Assembly: GCA_017439185.1 (NCBI GenBank)
Contig: JAFRTM010000012.1
Span: forward strand, 186,001 to 250,000
DNA: 64,000 nucleotides
Source of the DNA: Bacteroidales bacterium
GTDB taxonomy: Bacteria; Bacteroidota; Bacteroidia; Bacteroidales; P3
Reading direction: 5' to 3'
This document shows positions 1 to 10,800 of this stretch, one piece after another (the stretch's first letter is position 1; every line of letters starts with the position of its first letter). Made by a program: the position numbers and the translations under genes. The notes beneath the pieces are model-generated. The model saw only the letters and a list, made by a program, of their open reading frames with translations. It was not told where the DNA came from and made no database searches.

Positions 1-1596
1 GTAGTCGGTCACCTCGATGCCTGCGTAGCGGTTACCCGAGAAAATGTTGCGGTCTGCCGGACTGTCGCCTCCTATGATGTTGCCTTTGGCGAAGGCGGCA
101 AGCATCAGCCCCACGTCGTTGGGCAGCGGGTTGAGTCCGGAAGCGTCGCAACCCACGTAGTTGCCTCTGAAGATGTTGGTGTCTGTGGCACGGGTGACGA
201 TGAACAATCCGTAGCTGCGGTTGCCCGAGAGGAGGTTGTTCTCCATTATGTTATGGTTCGACGAGCCGTCCACGCAGATGCCCGTGGCGTTGGGTATGGA
301 GACCGTGCCGGTAACGTCGGAGCCGATATAGTTGCCGGCGATATTGTTGTACGAGCAGTGGCCGTAGTAGATGCAGCCGTAAATCTTGTTGCCGGATATG
401 ATGTTGCGCTCGCCTACGGTGGCTCCGCCTATGATGTTGTGCCGTCCGGCGGAGTTGATCTCCACTCCGTTGGCCTGCAGCGGAACTCCCTGGGCGTCGT
501 TGAACGAGAAGGTGCCGGTCTTGTCAAGTCCTATGTAGTTGGCGCTTACTCTATTGCTGTCGGCTGCCTGGATATAGACACCAATCTCGGAGTTGCAGGA
601 GATGATGTTGCGCGAGCCAGCCGTCGTGCCGCCCACAAGGTTGTCGTTGGCTCTTTGCTGTATGATCACTCCGTAGTGGTTCGAAAGCGGTGCCGCTCCG
701 GTGATGTCGAGTCCGATATAGTTGCCTTTCACCACGTTGTTGCGCACGTTCATGCCGTCCATCACCACGGCGGCATTGGTGTTGCCGGACAATATGTTGC
801 GTGTCGCCTCTGTCTCGCCTCCTATCACGTTGTCGTGGGCTGCCGAGGTGATATATATTCCTTGGGAGTTAGGCACCGACAGGGTTCCCGTGCGGTCGCA
901 GCCTATGCGGTTGGACTTCACCGTCACTCCGTAGGCTCCCACAAGGGCAACGCCGGCTATGGAGTTGCCGCTTATAATATTATTGGAAATGGTTATGTTG
1001 TGCGAATATTCGGTGGTATAACCCATATAGGTGCCGCCGGTGATTCCGATGCCGTAGGTGTTCGACGGCTCAAAGGCATTCTGCCCGTCGGCCTGGATTC
1101 CTATGTAGCAGTCGCTCACCGTGCAGTCCACAGCTCCGAACAGCATTATCGAATACTCGAATCCTCCTAGGGCAAAGCCTTTGATGGTGTTGTTACGGCC
1201 AATCATTGTGTTGGGGCCTACCACTCCGAAGGCGAAGGTGAGACCGGTGGTGGACTTGATGACCACTTCCGGTCCGTTGGGGTTGAGGTCGCCTTGGTTG
1301 GCGGTCTGTGTGGTGCCGTCGATGGTGATGTTGTTACCCAGTATGTATGGCAGGTTGGACTGCAGCGTGATGGTCCAGGTCCCGGTGGTGGCGTTGTAGC
1401 CTGCGTCACTGGTGGGGATATTGAAACTGATGGTGGAAGTGCCCATGTATGACATCGAAACTCCGTTCAGGGCCGCCCGCAGCGATCCCTCGCCACTGTC
1501 GGCGGTGGTGGTGACCACATAGTCGCCAGCCATCGCAAGGTGCGTCACTGCCAGCAGCAGCGCTAATGCCGCTATGCGTCGTGTTCGTTTAATCAT
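1..1596 (-). CDS. Secreted right-handed beta-helix repeat protein (3' end cut by window edge)
   Basis: The reverse strand is open from an ATG at 1596 to the left edge: 532 codons with no stop, so the C-terminus lies outside the window. The N-terminus is a clear signal peptide (MIKRTRRIAALALLLAVTHLAMA, cleaved before GDYVV), followed by a stretch typical of secreted polymorphic beta-helix proteins (DSGEGSLRAAL). The rest is a series of loosely repeated units of the form N-x-I-G-G-x(5)-R-N-I-I-S-G-N-x(4)-G-I, alternating with NYIGLD-x-TG units; at least six are visible. This is the signature of a parallel beta-helix (PbH1/NosD-like) fold. Such proteins are exported, and in T9SS organisms often end in a sorting domain, which cannot be checked here. 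It starts 23 bases after the hutI stop on the same strand, so it is probably the last visible gene of the ruvB-hutI transcript. The substrate or ligand is unknown. Confidence 0.85.
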   Translation of the reverse strand, partial: MIKRTRRIAALALLLAVTHLAMAGDYVVTTTADSGEGSLRAALNGVSMSYMGTSTISFNIPTSDAGYNATTGTWTITLQSNLPYILGNNITIDGTTQTANQGDLNPNGPEVVIKSTTGLTFAFGVVGPNTMIGRNNTIKGFALGGFEYSIMLFGAVDCTVSDCYIGIQADGQNAFEPSNTYGIGITGGTYMGYTTEYSHNITISNNIISGNSIAGVALVGAYGVTVKSNRIGCDRTGTLSVPNSQGIYITSAAHDNVIGGETEATRNILSGNTNAAVVMDGMNVRNNVVKGNYIGLDITGAAPLSNHYGVIIQQRANDNLVGGTTAGSRNIISCNSEIGVYIQAADSNRVSANYIGLDKTGTFSFNDAQGVPLQANGVEINSAGRHNIIGGATVGERNIISGNKIYGCIYYGHCSYNNIAGNYIGSDVTGTVSIPNATGICVDGSSNHNIMENNLLSGNRSYGLFIVTRATDTNIFRGNYVGCDASGLNPLPNDVGLMLAAFAKGNIIGGDSPADRNIFSGNRYAGIEVTDY

Positions 1597-1619
1597 AATT
1601 AGTCTCATTTATTGTCGTC

Positions 1620-2858
1620 TTATAGTCTGTTGCCGTTGAGGAATACCGTCTCCACCTTGTTCTCGCCGAAGCTGTAGGGCATATATTCGTAGGATGGTAT
1701 AGGCTTGGTGATGTAGAAGTTGGCTCGTTTGCCCACGGTGATGCTGCCTAGCTGGTCGCTCACTCCCATGGCGTAGGCTGTATTGATGGTTGTGGCATTC
1801 AAGGCCTCCTCGGGGGTGAGTCGGTAACGGATGCAGGCCATCGAGAGGACGAGCTGCATGTTGAAGGAGGGGGCTGTGCCGGGGTTGTAGTCTGAAGCCA
1901 TGGCCACAGACAATCCTGCGTCGATCATCTTGCGGGCCGGCGAGAGCGGCAGATTGAGGAAGAATGCGCATCCGGGAAGAATGGTGGGCATTGTCTCGGA
2001 ACATTTCAGGCTTTCGATTTCGGCATCGCCCATCTGCTCGAGGTGGTCAACGGAGATGGCTCCGTATTTCACACCCACCTGCACGCCCCCCGACACTGCC
2101 ATCTCGTTGGCATGTATTTTCGGTCTCATGCCATATTTTATGCCGGCCTCCAGTATTCGCTCGGTATCCTCGACCGTGAAGAACCCCTGGTCGCAGAACA
2201 CGTCGATGTAGTCGGCAAGCCCCTCGGCCGCCACCTTCGGTATCATCTCGTTGATGACCAGATCGACATAGTCTTCCTGGTGTCCGCGATACTCCATCGG
2301 GATGCCGTGGGCTCCGAGGAAGTTCGACTTGATGGTCAGTGGCGAGTTTTCCTTGAGACGGCGTATGACGCGTAGCAGTTTCAGCTCGCTCTCGGTGGTC
2401 AGGCCATAGCCGCTCTTGATTTCGATGGCACCGGTACCCAGGCTCTTCACACCGTCGAGACGTTGCTGTGCCAAGTCGTAGAGCTCGTCCTCCGAAGCCG
2501 CCGCCGTGGCTTTGGCCGAGTTGAGAATACCGCCGCCGCGTTTGGCTATCTCCTCGTAGCTGAGACCGCGTATCTTGTCCACGAACTCGTGCTCGCGCGA
2601 GTTGGCATACACCAGGTGTGTGTGCGAGTCGCAGAAGGCCGGAAAAACCTGGCCTCCCTTAGCGTCGTATTCCTCGTCGAAAGTCTGTTCTGGCAATTCC
2701 TCCATCAGGCCGAAAGCCTTTATCTTGCCCTCTTCTATGACGAGGTAGGCGTCGTTCAGCGTCTCTGTCTCGGTCATCTCTTTGCCGCACTTGCGCAGCT
2801 TGCCCTCGCGCTCGATGCCGACTATCTGCTTTATGTTTTTGATCAGTGTTGTCTTCAT
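1620..2858 (-). CDS. hutI: Imidazolonepropionase (histidine degradation)
   Basis: 412 residues, normal length for HutI (EC 3.5.2.7), which hydrolyses 4-imidazolone-5-propanoate to N-formimino-L-glutamate in histidine catabolism in the cytoplasm. The amidohydrolase metal motif is present as D77-S-H79-T-H81, followed by the family-typical run with AKRGGGI near residue 109. HAN near residue 247 and SDYNPG near residue 341 supply further expected metal and catalytic positions. It lies 23 bases downstream of ruvB and 23 bases upstream of the beta-helix gene, so it is probably co-transcribed with both. No other hut gene (hutH, hutU, ftcD) is in the window, so the rest of the pathway must be elsewhere. 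Assignment is by motif and full-length resemblance. Confidence 0.95.
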   Translation of the reverse strand: MKTTLIKNIKQIVGIEREGKLRKCGKEMTETETLNDAYLVIEEGKIKAFGLMEELPEQTFDEEYDAKGGQVFPAFCDSHTHLVYANSREHEFVDKIRGLSYEEIAKRGGGILNSAKATAAASEDELYDLAQQRLDGVKSLGTGAIEIKSGYGLTTESELKLLRVIRRLKENSPLTIKSNFLGAHGIPMEYRGHQEDYVDLVINEMIPKVAAEGLADYIDVFCDQGFFTVEDTERILEAGIKYGMRPKIHANEMAVSGGVQVGVKYGAISVDHLEQMGDAEIESLKCSETMPTILPGCAFFLNLPLSPARKMIDAGLSVAMASDYNPGTAPSFNMQLVLSMACIRYRLTPEEALNATTINTAYAMGVSDQLGSITVGKRANFYITKPIPSYEYMPYSFGENKVETVFLNGNRL

Positions 2859-2881
2859 GATTTGTCGTGTTTAATTAGTTC

Positions 2882-3907
2882 TCAAAACAGTTCCTGCTGG
2901 TCCCCGCGGGTCTTCACCCGTCCCAGGTGCTGGTAGGCCATCACCGTGGCTTCCCTTCCTCGCGGTGTCCTCATCAGGAAACCTTCCTGTATCAGGAACG
3001 GCTCGTACACCTCCTCTATCGTCCCCTCGTCCTCGCCCACAGCGGTCGCTATCGTCTTCAGGCCCACCGGGCCGCCCTTGAACTTGTCGATTATCGTGTT
3101 CAGTATCCTCAGGTCCATCTCGTCCAGTCCGTGGCTGTCCACGTTCAGCGCCTTCAGCGCATAGCGGGCAATGTCCAGCGTGATGGTCCCGTCGCCCTTC
3201 ACCTGCGCGAAATCCCTCACCCGCCTCAGCAGCAGGTTCGCTATCCTCGGAGTTCCGCGGCTCCTGCGCGCTATCTCCAGCGCCGACTCGCTCGTGATCT
3301 TCACGTCCAGCAGCCCGGCGCTCCGGTTTACTATCTGCGCCAGCGTCTCCGAGTCGTAGTAGTGCAATCGGCAGTTGATGCCGAACCTCGCCCTCAGCGG
3401 CGCCGTCAGCATTCCGCTCCTCGTCGTCGCTCCTATCAGCGTGAACGGCTTCAGCGTCAGCTGCACACTCCTCGCCGCAGGCCCCGACTCCACCATGATG
3501 TCTATCTTGTAGTCCTCCATCGCCGAGTAGAGATACTCCTCCACCACCGACGACAGACGGTGAATCTCGTCGATAAACAGCACATCGTGCTCCTCCAGGC
3601 TAGTCAGCAGTCCCGCCAGGTCCCCAGGCTTGTCCAGCACCGGCCCCGACGTCATCCGCAGGTTCACGTCCAGCTCGTTGGCGATGATATGCGCCAGCGT
3701 AGTCTTTCCCAGTCCCGGAGGGCCGTACAGCAGCACATGGTCCAGCGGCTCATGCCTCACCTTCGCAGCATGCACAAACACCTTCAGGTTGTCCAGCACC
3801 TGCTGCTGCCCGGCGAAACTCTTGAACGCCGTCGGCCTCAGAGCCCTCTCCACCTCTCGCTCCTGCACACTCTGGCTGCTCCCCGTAGCATCTAAATTAT
3901 CGTTCAT
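2882..3907 (-). CDS. ruvB: Holliday junction branch migration helicase RuvB
   Basis: AAA+ motor that drives Holliday junction branch migration with RuvA. The start was set at the ATG at 3907 (341 residues, usual family length). An upstream in-frame ATG would add 55 residues of unrelated sequence across the promoter. Visible motifs: the family N-terminus around [12 protein letters not shown]; Walker [10 protein letters not shown] at about 62-70; Walker [10 protein letters not shown] at about 110-118; a sensor and arginine-finger region around [18 protein letters not shown]; and a C-terminal winged helix ending in [12 protein letters not shown]. It is the first gene of a minus-strand operon with hutI and the beta-helix gene. 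A Bacteroidota promoter lies 36 bases upstream. Confidence 0.97.
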   Translation of the reverse strand: MNDNLDATGSSQSVQEREVERALRPTAFKSFAGQQQVLDNLKVFVHAAKVRHEPLDHVLLYGPPGLGKTTLAHIIANELDVNLRMTSGPVLDKPGDLAGLLTSLEEHDVLFIDEIHRLSSVVEEYLYSAMEDYKIDIMVESGPAARSVQLTLKPFTLIGATTRSGMLTAPLRARFGINCRLHYYDSETLAQIVNRSAGLLDVKITSESALEIARRSRGTPRIANLLLRRVRDFAQVKGDGTITLDIARYALKALNVDSHGLDEMDLRILNTIIDKFKGGPVGLKTIATAVGEDEGTIEEVYEPFLIQEGFLMRTPRGREATVMAYQHLGRVKTRGDQQELF

Positions 3908-3942
3908 AGTATAGTGCGTCTTACTTATTACAAATAAAAATG

Positions 3943-3976
3943 CAAAGATACATAAAAAAAAACAAACAACCGCAAA
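3943..3976 (-). promoter_or_regulatory. Bacteroidota-type promoter for ruvB operon
   Basis: On the reverse strand TATCTTTG (3950-3943) matches the TAnnTTTG -7 element. A TTTG at 3976-3973 is a possible -33 element, with 22 bases between them, slightly longer than usual. The expected RNA start is about 30 bases before the chosen ruvB ATG. Confidence 0.6.
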
Positions 3977-4057
3977 CCGCCGCCACTTTTTATCAACACC
4001 CCACCCTCCCCTCCATCTCCGCCCCCCGGCAACCCTTACCAAAAACCAACAAAAAAA

Positions 4058-4206
4058 CCGGCCACTGACCACTGACCACCGACCACTGATCCAACCATAG
4101 TCTTACCATAGAGTTGATACCTATTTGTCTCCTATGTATCAGTAACTTACACTTTGCCGAAAATTATCCCCTCCTAAAAAAATGTTCACTTTTCGTAACA
4201 CCGATG
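4058..4206 (-). repeat. Dispersed repeat copy A with heptamer tract, upstream of ruvB
   Basis: Read on the reverse strand, 4206-4091 is homologous to 53922-54038 and 32049-32160. The best conserved core is GGTATCAACTCTATG, followed by TAAGACTATGGTT. It is followed (4088-4058) by a heptamer tract CAGTGGT-CGGTGGT-CAGTGGT-CAGTGGC. It lies in the 945-base gap between ruvB and the giant gene. The remainder of this gap (4207-4475) is AT-rich then C-rich, with no gene I can support. Confidence 0.75.
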
Positions 4207-4475
4207 TAAATCAGTACATTATATTATAATTTAACACAAATTAACATTTCTTGCCCGTTTCCCATTTTTCCCTCTCCCGTTACCCCCTTCGGCGACCCTC
4301 GATTACCCCTCCGACCTGTTGAAAACTTTCCGCCTCCAAACCAGTTTCCCCGACCCCAAAACACCTCCATTTTCCCCCTTCGGAACACCACTCTCCGTAC
4401 TTCAAAAATCCACATCTCGGAAACGCTGAAAATCAAGCTACTGCAACAAATTCAACAAATTTAACACTTTTTTTC

Positions 4476-4506
4476 TTGCACCATTAAAAAAACTTTCGTA
4501 TCTTTG
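4476..4506 (+). promoter_or_regulatory. Bacteroidota-type promoter for the giant surface protein gene
   Basis: TTG at 4476-4478, 20 bases, then TATCTTTG at 4499-4506: a good match to the Bacteroidota -33/-7 consensus. Transcription would start near 4513, giving an unusually long leader of about 340 bases before the ATG at 4853. Confidence 0.75.
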
Positions 4507-4605
4507 CCGGTGAGATATAATACAACAAAAAGCGCCTAACCTCTTGTACTCAAAACACTTGATGCTCTCGCGCACACACGTACATATATATAAATACTCT
4601 CACAA

Positions 4606-4737
4606 ATGACAAACACAGGGAACATACACGGCATCAGAGCGGCACTCCTCGGGAAGCTCCGCCGCACCCACCGTCGCTTCTCCCTCGTGCCAAAACCACA
4701 CAGCGACGCACCCGTCTTGGGCCTTCCCCGGCTGTGA
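4606..4737 (+). CDS. Possible 43-codon leader ORF in the 5' UTR of the giant gene
   Basis: ATG at 4606 to TGA at 4737 gives a basic peptide (MTNTGNIHGIRAALLGKLRR, ending GLPRL). It lies wholly inside the predicted 340-base leader, about 93 bases after the predicted transcription start and 115 bases before the giant gene. I recognise no family and see no strong ribosome binding site. It may be a regulatory leader peptide or chance. The surrounding 4610-4800 is markedly GC-rich compared with the AT-rich flanks. Confidence 0.25.
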   Translation: MTNTGNIHGIRAALLGKLRRTHRRFSLVPKPHSDAPVLGLPRL

Positions 4738-4852
4738 GGCCGCGAGCCCCACAGCCAGTCGCACTCCGACCGTCAGCCCCGTCCGTTGCCAGCGGGACGG
4801 CGAAACCACACAAAGAACGGCAACAGCCATAACTCGAAAAAAGGAAACGATT

Positions 4853-7800
4853 ATGATACACAATTACAAATTCAAGGGGGGATTTAGTAATCAAAAATCC
4901 AGCGCGTCCAACCGACGCCAAAGAAAAAGGCTAACCGCCCTAACCCTGTTACTGCCACTACTCCTGGCCGCACTCCTGCCAGCTGTCGGGAATGCACAGG
5001 TTATTACATGTTCTGGTGCAGGCTATAATTGTTTGCAACTAGGAGACGGGGCTTCGAATTCAAACACTTACGGCCCAGTTTCCCAGAGTGGCAGTACAAA
5101 ATACAGTTACCACGAGATCCTATACTTAAGTTCGGAACTATGCCAATATGGAGGAACCATTAAAGCCATAGCTTTTCAGGCAGCAGGCTCTTATTCCCTG
5201 AATGTGGCAATTTATATGAAAAACGTCACAAAATCATCCTTTGACGGAACATATACCGACTGGGTAACGGCAACAGACCTAACACCCGTATATAACGGGA
5301 CTTACAGCTTCGTGAGTGGTTGGAATGTCATAACTTTGACCACGCCTTTTGAATACGAGGCGGGAAAAAACCTGCTTGTGGCTATTGACAACAACACATC
5401 TCTTCTATCCGCCGTTCGATTTTATTATAACTCTCCCGGACTAGGGTACGTTAACCAAGGGAAAAGAAATTCATCTAACATCAGTCCCACTTCGCCTGGA
5501 ATGGCATCAGACCGTTACACAAGTCGTCCCAATACAGCATTTTGCATAAAATGCAGAGGAAACTGTACAGATCGCACAGGTGAAATCACTTTTACAAACA
5601 CCACTGTCAATCTTGCTCCTGGCTACACCTCCGCCAACGACAACATTTCCTCGAATACCGTATCGCCTACAGGTACTGTGAGTTTTACATCATCAAATCC
5701 ACTAATTGCCTCCGTAGATGAAAACACCGGTATAGTCACAGCCGTTGCAGACGGTGATGCAACTATCACGGCAACTATCGAAGATGACGGCACCAACTGT
5801 GAATACGTTAATACTTACACAGTCCACGTCTCCTGCCTTGATCCATCTATGGAATGGTCGAGATCCTCATTCACTGCCAACCAGACCACGACATCTTTCC
5901 CCACACTTTATACCGGGAATGCGGGCAGTCCTATAACATACTCCTCATCCTCTCCGTCAGTAGCCACCATCAACTCATCCGGCGTGATAACTATCGTGGG
6001 GTCTGGCACAACTACAATATCCGCTAGCGCACCAGCCAACGGCGACTATTGCGCAACTACGGCTTCCTACACCTTGACCATCGACGGCACGTGCCCTCCA
6101 ACCTTCGAAGACGTACATGAGAACTACTACATCCGCAATTTCACCGCCACTGGCGGCACCGTCGGCATCGACAACACTTCTCTCGGCACTGCCAACACCT
6201 ATAGCGACTACTACGACTCACGTAGCTTCACCACCCTAGAGAATGTAGCCACTACAATGAACTTCTCCATCACTGCCGCTGGCGGCGCCACATACGGCGC
6301 AGCCATCTGGGTGGACTACAACAACGACGGCATCTTCGCCGCCGGTGAGCGTGTCTGGAACACCACTTCGGCTCAAGCTTCGCCAATAACCGGCAACTTC
6401 ACGGTGCCAGCTTCCGCCACTCGCAAAACGTACCGCATGCGCGTAGTCATCGACGGAAACGACCCCAACCCCTCCGACCCCTGCCACATTGGTCAAGGCG
6501 AAGTCGAGGACTACAAAATCATAACACCTAAATATGACTGTAACAACCCTGGCTCACGATTCTACTCAAGCCAGCATATCGACAACGTGAACACCACGGG
6601 GCATGCCCACGACATCAACAACCCGCAAACCTTTGAATATCCTGGCCAAAGTTATTCCAATTTCTACAACTCGCAGTATGTGCAGGTGAGTGTTGGTTCG
6701 CAACTTGTGGTGAACGTGACTCTCGAACTTGGCGATGATGACCGTGGTTATGTAGTGGTGTGGGTTGACTGGAACAACGATGGCACATTTAATAACGACG
6801 ATGAGCGTGTGTATGTCTCTGGAACCATCGCTGCAACCCAACACGCTACATTCACCATACCAAGCTGGGTGCAGCCCGGTTCATACCGTATGCGTATCCT
6901 CGGTAATCGATATTTAACTTACGCTAGCTATCCGTGTGGCGATGCAGACCTTGTTTATGGCGAATATGAAGACTACAAGATTGTAGTCACGGTGCCGACT
7001 CTTACTTATGCTAACGGCAACTGCGCAGGCACATTCACCAATGTCTCACCCTCCACGCAGCAGGGCTACGACTATATCACTCTCAATTCCCAGGAGCCTT
7101 CCTGCTCTGGCGGCGGCACTTTCGCTGGTTGGAACACTATGGCCGACGGTTCTGGTCAATACTACCAGCCTGGTGGCACTTACTACCTCTCGGGTGATGC
7201 AACACTCTACGCCATGTTCCTGCCCGATTGCTGTGTGCCAGACAACGCCTTCATCACCTATACACACGGAGGCAAGACAGACACCGCACGGATGGCCGAC
7301 GACAACTATTTCTACTACAACATCTGCCGTGGCGAGACGATGATCGCAACGCTAAACGATGAGAGAGGATGTGGCTACAGCGACTTCCACTGGACTCTCG
7401 ACAGCCTCGCAACACACCTGCAGACTGGTAACGCTGCTAACTTCTCCCACACCTTCAACTACGAGTGGGGCTACAAACTCAATCTCACAGCCCATAGCAC
7501 TGCCGGCTGTGACCTCAGAACAAAAGGACGTGTCCGCGTCTCTGGCGGTATTGGTTGGCTCAGCAATAAGCCCGACCATATATATACATGCCCTGGCAAC
7601 GAGCAGTCTGTAACAATAGGCTACGAAGGTTCCGACTCTTACGTCGAAGTCAACCATCCCGGTGTGCAGCTCGAAACGTCACTTGGACACTCCAACACCA
7701 TATTCCTCCCCGACGGCATTGCATGCGATGCTGACGGCGACCCATCAACACCGGCTTCATGTGCATATGTCTCTACGGTCACATTTACGCAGTTCTCAGA

Positions 7801-10800
7801 CGATGCTGTTATCCGCGACTACAACGACATACTCTACCTCCACATGAATCTGGAGCACGCATGGCTCCCCGACCTGTATATATCGATAGAATGTCCAAAT
7901 CACAATAGAGCAGCCATACTTAATCTCTATAATCCTACAGTAGGTGGTGCATCTGGATGCGTCAGCTCCATACCGACAGAAAACCAGTACTGGACAGGCG
8001 AAACGGGATTTGGCGGCGGCGGCATAGAGATCCAGTTTGGCGTTCCGGACATGTCAACCGACAATTCTGCAGCAAACTGTAATCCATCTGACAACCCACC
8101 AGGAACAGGTTGGAACTATGCTTGGTCAAACAACGACAATCATGGGTACACCTATGCTGGCGGTATGCAGGGCTTTGTTTACAATACTGGCAACTACCAC
8201 AACACATCAGGAAACCGGTATCCAATAGACTCGACCAATATGGCGGAGATGACCCAGGTGTATCACCCCGAAGAGTCGTTTGCAAACCTTGTCGGATGCC
8301 CGCTCAACGGAGACTGGACAATAACTGTTATGGACGGCTGGAGCAAGCATAACGGATACCTCTTCGAGTGGGATCTCGCCCTCAGCGAAGACCTCCTTGG
8401 TGAATCTTGGTCATACTCTGTTGCTCTCGACACAGCTTGGTCTAACTGTACATGGTCTCGCGTCGGCTCTAAGTTCAGCGGCATCACTATTACCGCTCCC
8501 GATAACCTCGAACCCGGTCACGACTACAACGCCAGCTGTAACCTCACATTTGTCGATGAATACGGCTGTCAGACTAACAAGGATATCGACATCGTCTTCG
8601 AAGTGGGCAGCATTGGAGCATCAAAATCCTCGACTGCGGCACACTGCGGCAGCTCTGACGGTACAATAACCATTACCTCTCCCACTGGCACGGCTCCCTT
8701 TGAATATAGCATCGATGCTGGCGCACATTACCAATCCAGCAACACCTTCACAGGTCTTGCCGGCGGTACCTACACTGTCCGTGTCCGTGACGCCAACGGC
8801 TGCTACGTGGACGAGGAAGTAACAGTCGATAATATCGGAGCCCCAACATTCACCTATACCTCAACCAACAAAAAATGTAAAGGTGGTGCAGACGACGGCA
8901 CAATAACGATAAGCACAGTAACCGTAGGGAGTACCGAATACACCTCCGGCAGCGGTTTCGAGTTCCAAGTTGACGGCGGCGCTTGGGTCGCCGGTTCCTT
9001 GCCGTTCACACTCAGTGGACTGGATGCTGGCGACCACACGGTCTCTGTCCGCAGCACTTCCGACCCGACCTGCTCTGCCACCCCGGTAACAGTAATCATC
9101 GGAGAACCCGCAACGGCAGTATCTGCATCGGGAATTACATTGGATGTTGCTCCTCCTATTGTATGTGAGAACGAGGCGTTAATAATCAACGCAAGTACAA
9201 CGACTGCCATAGGTGGAACACCAGGTTACACCTATACATGGGAAGCTACGCATGGAAATATCAATAATTTGGGAGCATCGGGTTCCTATGCGGCAACAGC
9301 CCAAGCATCTCCTTATGGAGGAATGCCAAGTTATGTTCAATATGATATCACATATAGTCTTATAGTAACGGATGCCAATGGATGTAAAGATACTCAAACA
9401 ACAGTAGTTACTGTCAATCCTGTACCGCAAGTGTCAACACGTGGGGCTAGTGGATGTCTTCATAACCCAATAGAGCTGAGCTTGATCAGGGTTACAGGTG
9501 GAACTCTGCCGTATGGAGATACACTCTGGACTGCAAGCTGGTTCGATCCGAACGCAGGCACGGTGCAAGAGTTGCAACCTTCGGGCAATGCGTTGGTAAC
9601 ACCAACGTCAACGGATAACCATACCTATCAGGTATCCGTAATAGACGCGAACGGATGTATTGGTAGTAATACAGCAACGGCATTCGTTTACCCGTTGCCT
9701 CAATTTGGTCCCGTAACAATCAATGCCCCCTCTTGCTATGGCGAAAGTGACGCCAGCGTCTCATTTACTCCGTCTGGCGGAACTGGCGTCTATACAATAG
9801 TAACACTCGATGGCACTTCTACAACGCCAGTCGGTGGGGTTTACACATGGACAGGTGTGGCAGCTGGCGAACACACCTTGCGCATACGCGACAGCCGTAC
9901 TGCTGATGGTTGCGATTCCGTTAAGATAATCAATATTGACCAGCCCACACCGGTTGTTGTATCCGCCACCGGCGACACACCTATTTGCGAAGGCGACAAC
10001 GTGACCCTCACCGCAGGTGATGCCACCGGCGGTGCTGGCGGCCCTTATACTTACACTTGGACTGCCCTGACTGCTGGCAACGATGACCCGACGCCGAACG
10101 AGCAGAGCGCTACGGCCACTCCGTCAACCACCGGCACGGTGTCGTATGTGGTGACCGCCCGAGATGCCAGTGGTTGCCCGGGCAGGGACACCGTGGACAT
10201 CGTGGTCAACCCGAAGCCTACGTTTAACCTCTCCATGTCGGCAGTTACTTGCTATGGCGGCAGCAACGGACATATCTATATCAACAGCGTTGCAGGCACG
10301 CCAGACTTTGTGTTCGCTACTTCAGAAAGTGGTCCATGGCAGTCGCTGACGCCCAACGGTTCTGGTACTTACACCTGGCCCGACGGAGTCTCTGCCGGCA
10401 CTCATACTATATATGTGAAAGACGGCAACGGATGTATAGGCTCGTTATCCATATATGTGGACCAGCCAGCCAACCCGATTTCTCTCACCGCCACATATAA
10501 TCAGCCTACCTGTAATGGCTTTAACGACGGAAGCATAGAATTCACTGTCCAAGGCGGCACCAATCCATACACCGTCACAGTTGACGGACATGCAGTTGCT
10601 CCTACTTCGGGCAGCACCTACGACGCCACAGGCCTCGGTGTCGGCAACCACTCGGTACATATTGTGGATGCCAACAATTGCGAAAAAGACGCTATACTTA
10701 TACTCACCGAGCCTAATCCCATAGTTGTTGAAGCCAGTATCTCTTCCCCGATATGTCAAGGAGGTGAGGTGGATATGGAGGTCACTGGGGTCACTGGCGG

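Noticed and set aside
253-1170. 305-codon plus-strand frame at the left edge
   Set aside because: Antisense to the beta-helix gene, whose reverse-strand translation has a signal peptide and true repeats.
4224-4436. 70-codon reverse ORF in the ruvB to giant-gene gap
   Set aside because: Low-complexity Gly/Arg-rich product from a C-rich stretch, with no signal or family.
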